A stretch of 64,000 nucleotides of DNA from CAYQDR01 sp964416315 (GTDB lineage Bacteria; Methylomirabilota; Methylomirabilia; Rokubacteriales; DASRDR01). The stretch lies in assembly GCA_964416315.1 (NCBI GenBank), contig CAYQDR010000004.1, positions 1 to 64,000 of the forward strand, in the 5' to 3' direction. The notes under the pieces were generated by a model that saw only the letters and a program-made list of their open reading frames with translations, did not search any database and was not told the origin of the DNA. This document shows positions 59,687 to 64,000 of this stretch, piece after piece. Each line of letters begins with the position of its first letter. Positions within the stretch are counted from its first letter, which is position 1. The position numbers and the translations under genes are program-made.

Positions 59687-61948
59687 TCAGCGCTCGCCGA
59701 CGATGTAGTGCAGTCCGGCGAGCTTGAGGCGGATCGCGTCCGCCTGGCCTTTCCCGGCGGCCGGGTGCTCCATGGCCAGGCCGAGCGCCGTCTGGAGGTG
59801 GTCGATGGCCTCGCGGTTGGCCCCGACGGCGACCGCGCCGTCGGCCGCCGTCAGGAGGTAGGGCAGCGCCCGCTCCCGCCGGTCGCTCTGCGCCCAGTGA
59901 TGGGCGAGCTGGTCGCAGACCTCCTCCGTCCGGCCGCGGTAGAGGCGCTCGAGCATCTCGGCGGACCGCCGGTGGCGGGCCTGACGCTCCGACTGGAGGA
60001 GGGCCCCGTAGACGACCTCCTGGGTCAGGACGTGGCGGAACGCGAGGCTCGCCACGGGCCCGCCGCTCTCGGCGTCGAGGAACCCGCGCCGCTCGACCTG
60101 GGCGAGGTCCTCCTCGAACCGATCGGCAGAGGCGAGCGCGCGCAGGTGCGCCAACGGGAAGCGCTTCCCGAGCACCGCGGCGTCGGCCAGCAGCTCACGC
60201 GTGGAGGCCGACAGCCGGTCCACGCGGGACGCGATCAGGGCGCTGATCGTGGCGGGGACGACGCGGGCCGCCTCCTCGCGGAGCTCGTAGGTGCCGTGCT
60301 CCAGCAGGAGATCGCCCCGTTCCCGGAAGGCCCGCACCAGCTCCTCGACGAAGAACGGGTTCCCCTCCGATCGCGCCGCGACCACCCGGCGCAGGCGCTC
60401 GCTCGCCGGGTACGGGTCCACCTGCGCGTCCACGAGCGCGTAGATGTCCTCGGCGGAGAGCGCTTTCAGGAAGACCTCCCGCACCCGGCCCAATTCGAGC
60501 TTGCTGCCGGCGAGCGGCAGGCGGGAGGTCATGAGCAGCATGAGCGGGAGGTTCCGGGCCTCGAGGGCGAGGTGGCGGAGCAGATCTTCCGAGGACGGGT
60601 CCAGCCAGTGGAGGTCCTCAACGACGAGGAGCAGGGGCGCCCGCCGGCACTCGGCCCGGACCCAGGCCGTCACGGCCTCGCGGAGCCGGTCGCGCCGGTC
60701 GTCCGGCGCGCCGGTCGGCCGCTGCCCCACGGCCTCGCAGGTCGTCCCCAGGACGGAAAGGATCTCGGGGACGCAACCGGCCAGGTCGGGCGACAGATCC
60801 CAGAGCCGGCGGTGGAGCCGGTCCCGCGTGGCGGAAAGGTCGGCTTCGGGGGCAATCCCGGCGAGCTGCCGCAGGAGCTGACGGAAGACGAAGTACGCGG
60901 CGCCCCGCGCGTGCGAGAGCGCCGCGCCCTCGGCCCGTTCGGTGATCCCGAGGCTCCGCTCGAACTCCCAGGCGAGGCGCGACTTGCCGATGCCCGGCTC
61001 CCCGGCAAGGCAGACGGCCTCGCCCTGCCCGCGAACCACGCGCTCCCAACACTCCCCGAGCGCGCGGAGCTCGGCCTCGCGCCCGCGGAAGGGCGAGACC
61101 CCCCGCCGCAGCGAGGCCTCGAGGCGCGAAACCACCGTCCCCTCCCCTTCCAATGCGTACGCCTCGACGGGCTCGGCCACCCCCCGCACGCGCATCGGGC
61201 CCAGCGGCCGGAAGCGGAAGTAGCCCTCCGCCAGGCGGTGAGCCGGCGCGGCCACGAGGATGGTCCCGGGGTCCGCCGCCTGCTGCATCCGCGCGGCGAG
61301 GTTCGTGGTCAGCCCCTGCGCCGTGTAGTCCATCCGGAGGTCGTCGCCGATCGCCCCCACGACGACCGGCCCGCTGTTGAGGCCCAGCCGCGCCTGGAGG
61401 GCGAGCCCCTTGTCGCGCCGGAGACCCGCGGCGTACTCTCCGAACCCCCGCTGGATCTCGAGCGCAGCATGCAGCGCGCGCCGGGCGTGGTCCTCATGGG
61501 CGATCGGCGCGCCGAAGAGCGCCATGATCCCGTCGCCCGTGAACTGGTTGACGGTCCCCTCCCAATGGTGGACGGCGTCCAGCATGAGCTGGAATGCCCC
61601 GTCCATCACCGCATGGAACTGCTCGGGATCGAGGGCGGCGGCGAGATCCGTCGAGCCCTGGACGTCCACGAAGAGGACCGTGACCTCCTTCCGCTCGCCC
61701 CGCAGCGCCCGCCCCTCGGCGAGAATCCGCTCCGCGAGGTGGTGCGGCGTGTAGGAGACAGGGGCACGGTCGGCCGCGAGCGACCGGGACTGGGGGGCGC
61801 CGAGCGGCGCGCCGCAGCCGTCGCAGAAGCGGGCACCGGGACGGGCGCTCTGCCCGCACGAGGCACATCGCGCCTCCAGCGTCCGGCCGCACGCCTCGCA
61901 GAAGCGCGCGATCTCCCGGTTGGCGTGACCGCACGCCGGGCAGGTCAC
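59687..61948 (-). CDS. Zinc-ribbon / class III adenylate cyclase / AAA-ATPase regulator
   Basis: A 753-residue signalling protein. Residues 1-50 are two zinc ribbons (CPACGH...CEACG and CASCG...CDGCG). Residues about 85-275 are a class III cyclase: TVLFVDVQGSTDLAAALDPE, NQFTGDGIMALFGAP and RLGLNSGPVVVGAIG. From about 290 comes a predicted ATPase: GREAELRALGECW, Walker A CLAGEPGIGKSRLAWEF, Walker B LLLVVEDLHWLDPSSED and GNPFFVEELVRAF. Relatives continue with TPR repeats to about 1000-1100 residues. Here the protein ends after the first helices (AIDHLQTALGLAMEHP), so it is short or truncated. Confidence 0.88.
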   Translation of the reverse strand: MTCPACGHANREIARFCEACGRTLEARCASCGQSARPGARFCDGCGAPLGAPQSRSLAADRAPVSYTPHHLAERILAEGRALRGERKEVTVLFVDVQGSTDLAAALDPEQFHAVMDGAFQLMLDAVHHWEGTVNQFTGDGIMALFGAPIAHEDHARRALHAALEIQRGFGEYAAGLRRDKGLALQARLGLNSGPVVVGAIGDDLRMDYTAQGLTTNLAARMQQAADPGTILVAAPAHRLAEGYFRFRPLGPMRVRGVAEPVEAYALEGEGTVVSRLEASLRRGVSPFRGREAELRALGECWERVVRGQGEAVCLAGEPGIGKSRLAWEFERSLGITERAEGAALSHARGAAYFVFRQLLRQLAGIAPEADLSATRDRLHRRLWDLSPDLAGCVPEILSVLGTTCEAVGQRPTGAPDDRRDRLREAVTAWVRAECRRAPLLLVVEDLHWLDPSSEDLLRHLALEARNLPLMLLMTSRLPLAGSKLELGRVREVFLKALSAEDIYALVDAQVDPYPASERLRRVVAARSEGNPFFVEELVRAFRERGDLLLEHGTYELREEAARVVPATISALIASRVDRLSASTRELLADAAVLGKRFPLAHLRALASADRFEEDLAQVERRGFLDAESGGPVASLAFRHVLTQEVVYGALLQSERQARHRRSAEMLERLYRGRTEEVCDQLAHHWAQSDRRERALPYLLTAADGAVAVGANREAIDHLQTALGLAMEHPAAGKGQADAIRLKLAGLHYIVGER

Positions 61949-61960
61949 GGGTCGCGCCGC

Positions 61961-62500
61961 CTACTCCTCTGCAAGCGCCGCGTTCGCCGACTGGGTGAAG
62001 ACCATGTTCATCACCCAGTAAGCCGAAAAGGCGATGATCTCCTGTATCTCGCCCTTCGAGAAGTCGTGCGCGGCCATTTCCTTGAAGTCTTTCGGGGTGA
62101 GGTCGGCGGAGCCAGTGGCGATCTTGAGGGCGTAGTGCACAAACAGCCGGTCTCGCTCCTTGAGCGGCAGCGCTTCGGGGTTGGCGCAGAACCCGTCGAG
62201 CGTCGCCTCGTCGTACCCGAGCTTCTCCAAGCTCACGCGGGAGGCGGTGAAGCAACCGCGACACCGCTTGGCGTGCGCGATCAGCATGACGGCGACGCTC
62301 ATCGCCGCCCACGAGAATCGACCCTCGTGGGACAGGTTGAGATACGCCTTGAACCTGGCTTCGATGATCTTGGGATTTCGACCGTACGCAAGCCAGGTGG
62401 CCGGGACCGCGTCCTTTCCGGTGATCCGGCGGTACTCCTCGAGGGTCTGCCGGGTCTCCGGGGACAACTCGGCGTCGGACGGAACGTCGAAGAACGCCAT
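61961..62500 (-). CDS. Carboxymuconolactone decarboxylase/AhpD-like protein
   Basis: A 179-residue helical protein. The redox pair is in AHAKRCRGCFTASRVSLEKL (C-x-x-C followed by Ala-Ser and not His at the usual AhpD spot). The flanks EARFKAYLNLSHEG and KGEIQEIIAFSAYWVMNMVF are AhpD/CMD-like. It may act in peroxide defence or be an uncharacterised CMD relative. Ribosome site ggaggggg. It is next to the cyclase gene, 12 bases away, same direction. Confidence 0.8.
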   Translation of the reverse strand: MAFFDVPSDAELSPETRQTLEEYRRITGKDAVPATWLAYGRNPKIIEARFKAYLNLSHEGRFSWAAMSVAVMLIAHAKRCRGCFTASRVSLEKLGYDEATLDGFCANPEALPLKERDRLFVHYALKIATGSADLTPKDFKEMAAHDFSKGEIQEIIAFSAYWVMNMVFTQSANAALAEE

Positions 62501-62564
62501 GGCACCCCCTCCTCAGGCCGAACCTAGCACGGCGCCTGGGAAAGCGGCAATACCGGGACGCCAC

Positions 62565-63593
62565 CTACGACGGGGTGGTCAGCTCCCAGGCCAGGGCGGC
62601 GGCGCCGAGGATCCCCGCGTCGTCCACGCGCTCGGCCGGGACGATCCGACAGGTTTCGAACAGCGTCGGGATCGCGTGGTCGCGCGCGGCGCGGCGGATC
62701 GCGCGGAAGAGCGGCACGCCGGCCTTGGCGATCTGCCCGCCGATCGCCACGACCTCGGGGTTGAACGTGTTGATGAGGCCGCCGACGGCGACCCCCACGT
62801 ACGTTCCCGTCTCGTCCCAGACCTCGAGGGCCGCTTCATCGCCCGCGGCCGCGGCCTCGGCGACGAGCCGCGGCGTGAGGCGCCCCGGCTCGCCGGCGCA
62901 CAGCTCGTGCAGGCGGCCTCCGGCGCGGCGGAGCAGCTTCCCCCGGGCCCGCGCCACGATGGCATCCCGGTTGGCGAAGGCCTCCAGGCACCCGCTCGCC
63001 CCGCAGCCACAGCGCGGGCCGCCTGCCAGCACGACGAGGTGCCCCAGCTCCGCGCCGCCGCCGGTGGCGCCGACGAGGAGCACCCCGCGTTCCCACGTCG
63101 CGCTCCCCTGGACCTGGGCGCGCGTCAGGACCACGCCGCCGCCGATCCCGGTGCCCAGCGTGAGCAGGACGAGCCCCTGCGCGCGGCCGCCGCCGCTCCC
63201 GAAGCGGTACTCCGCGAGCGCGGCGAGGTTGGCGTCGTTCCCCATGTACACGGGGCAGCCGAGGGCGCGCGCGACCGCGGGCACCAGCGGGACGTCGCGC
63301 CAGGGCGCGAACACACCGCCGCGCGTCTCCCCGAGGTTCGCGGTCCAGCGGACGACGCCCGCTTGCCCGTCCACGTGCCCGGGCACGGCCATGCCGACGG
63401 CGCGCAGCCGGTCCGGCGCGCCCCCCACGCGCGTGGTCGCCTCGCGGACGGTGCGCACGATCGCCGCCACGGTGCGCTCGACGCCGGCGGTGGCCTCGGA
63501 GGGATGCTGGACGGGCTCGGCGAGGAGCGCGCCGTCCTCGCCCACGGCGGCGGCGCGGACGTTCGTCCCCCCGAGGTCCACGCCGAGGATCAC
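62565..63593 (-). CDS. ROK-family sugar kinase (glucokinase-like)
   Basis: A 342-residue ROK kinase. Phosphate loop GVDLGGTNVRAAAVG, catalytic Asp in VYMGNDANLAALAEYRFG, LLTLGTGIGGGVVL, and the zinc site CGCGASGCLEAFANRDAIVA with the upstream ELGHLVV His. It would phosphorylate glucose or an N-acetylhexosamine. GTG 63593 is the start and overlaps the SCO1 stop (GTGA), so the two are coupled. Confidence 0.9.
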   Translation of the reverse strand: MILGVDLGGTNVRAAAVGEDGALLAEPVQHPSEATAGVERTVAAIVRTVREATTRVGGAPDRLRAVGMAVPGHVDGQAGVVRWTANLGETRGGVFAPWRDVPLVPAVARALGCPVYMGNDANLAALAEYRFGSGGGRAQGLVLLTLGTGIGGGVVLTRAQVQGSATWERGVLLVGATGGGAELGHLVVLAGGPRCGCGASGCLEAFANRDAIVARARGKLLRRAGGRLHELCAGEPGRLTPRLVAEAAAAGDEAALEVWDETGTYVGVAVGGLINTFNPEVVAIGGQIAKAGVPLFRAIRRAARDHAIPTLFETCRIVPAERVDDAGILGAAALAWELTTPS

Positions 63594-64000
63594 GGGCCCG
63601 CCTCGGCGAGGAGCGCCTGCACGTCCGCGCGCAGCCGGCCCGGTGCGCCGGCGAGGTAGCGGCCCCGGATCTCCCCGGCGTGGTCGATCAGCACGGCCGT
63701 GCACCCGTGGGTGACACGCCCCTGCTTGCGCCGGACGTCCGCGCCATACCAGCGCGCGACCGCGGCCAGCTCCGCCGTCGTTCCCGTGAGGAGGACCCAC
63801 GCGGCCGGGTCCAGCCCCCGCTCCCGCGCGAAGCGCCGGAGGGTCTCGACGGTGTCGCGACCGGGATCGACCGTGATCGCGAGGAAGACGACCCGGCGGC
63901 CGGCCGCATCCCCGAGTCCCCGCTCGACCGCGAGGAGGCCCGGGAGGAGCCCCGGGCAGGTCTCGCACGTCGTGCAGGTGAAGGTCAGGACGACGAGCCG
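63590..64000 (-). CDS. SCO1/SenC-like thioredoxin-fold protein (5' end outside the window)
   Basis: The visible 136 residues run from LVVLTFTCTTCETCPGLLPG through VVFLAITVDPGRDTVETLRR and WVLLTGTTAELAAVARWYGA to GCTAVLIDHAGEIRGRY. These are SCO1-type copper-chaperone features: the C-x-x-C (CETC), the VDP segment and the late His (VTHGC). It would help metallate cytochrome oxidase or act as a thiol reductase. The start lies beyond the window edge. Confidence 0.87.
   Translation of the reverse strand, partial: RLVVLTFTCTTCETCPGLLPGLLAVERGLGDAAGRRVVFLAITVDPGRDTVETLRRFARERGLDPAAWVLLTGTTAELAAVARWYGADVRRKQGRVTHGCTAVLIDHAGEIRGRYLAGAPGRLRADVQALLAEAGP

Noticed and set aside
59708..62527. 939-codon plus-strand frame opposite the cyclase-AAA gene
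   Set aside because: Antisense shadow of two well-supported genes; low-complexity composition and no recognisable motif.

Overview
The window is 64 kb of very GC-rich bacterial DNA with one 100-N scaffold gap (1358-1457), so it comes from a draft or metagenome assembly. Frequent GTG/TTG starts, many 4-base gene overlaps, Liv-type transporters, acyl-CoA and CoA-ligase genes, F420/LLM-type oxidoreductases, a Pup-like protein and a class-III-cyclase/AAA regulator fit a soil heterotroph of the Candidatus Rokubacteria (Methylomirabilota) kind. That placement is an inference from gene style; there is no rRNA or other phylogenetic marker. I saw no tRNA, rRNA, CRISPR array, prophage or classical insertion sequence.

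Layout. 0-15.4 kb: SDRs, a two-domain FAD monooxygenase/PPOX protein, two crotonases, a Rid-family protein, a VOC protein, an F420-type LLM enzyme, a benzoate/2-aminobenzoate-type CoA ligase, a D-2-hydroxyacid dehydrogenase and a MaoC-like protein. Together these look like aerobic aryl-CoA or related organic-acid degradation. 15.4-23.3 kb: a Liv-type binding protein, hydantoinase/oxoprolinase subunits HyuA and HyuB, and permeases LivH and LivM, interrupted by a PIN-type toxin-antitoxin module. 23.4-27.1 kb: a small basic protein, pyruvate kinase and a frameshifted GH15 glycosidase. 28.2-37.0 kb: one 2939-residue cyclic beta-1,2-glucan synthase, followed by an nfeD-floA-small membrane protein operon. 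40-43 kb: a family-5-like uracil-DNA glycosylase, an orphan LivG and an isoaspartyl peptidase.

43.1-46.3 kb holds the most unusual locus: a minus-strand transcript that begins with a fluoride (crcB-type) riboswitch and its terminator, then encodes a Pup-like protein ending in Gly-Gly-Glu, a dynamin-family GTPase and a DUF6062-type Cys-motif protein. No pafA, dop, mpa or proteasome gene is in the window. 46.3-64 kb: a CaCA-type antiporter, a PhnD-like binding protein, a Gfo/Idh dehydrogenase with a peptide-binding protein, an M23 peptidase-bactofilin pair, an Fno-like reductase, a threonine dehydratase, a RraA-like protein, PlsC, GDPD, an adenylate-cyclase/AAA protein, an AhpD-like protein, a ROK kinase and a truncated SCO1 protein.

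Genome erosion is a second theme. I count many gene remnants: SDR, VapC, VOC, LarA, CaiB, livH 5' end, Usp, DppC, a nucleotidyltransferase, an NTF2-like gene with a nonsense codon and a frameshifted GH15. Several lie beside one of two dispersed hairpin repeat families. Three genes (SDR, VOC, livH) are each preceded by a partial copy of their own 5' end, and in two of those cases a toxin-antitoxin module or its remnant lies between the copies.
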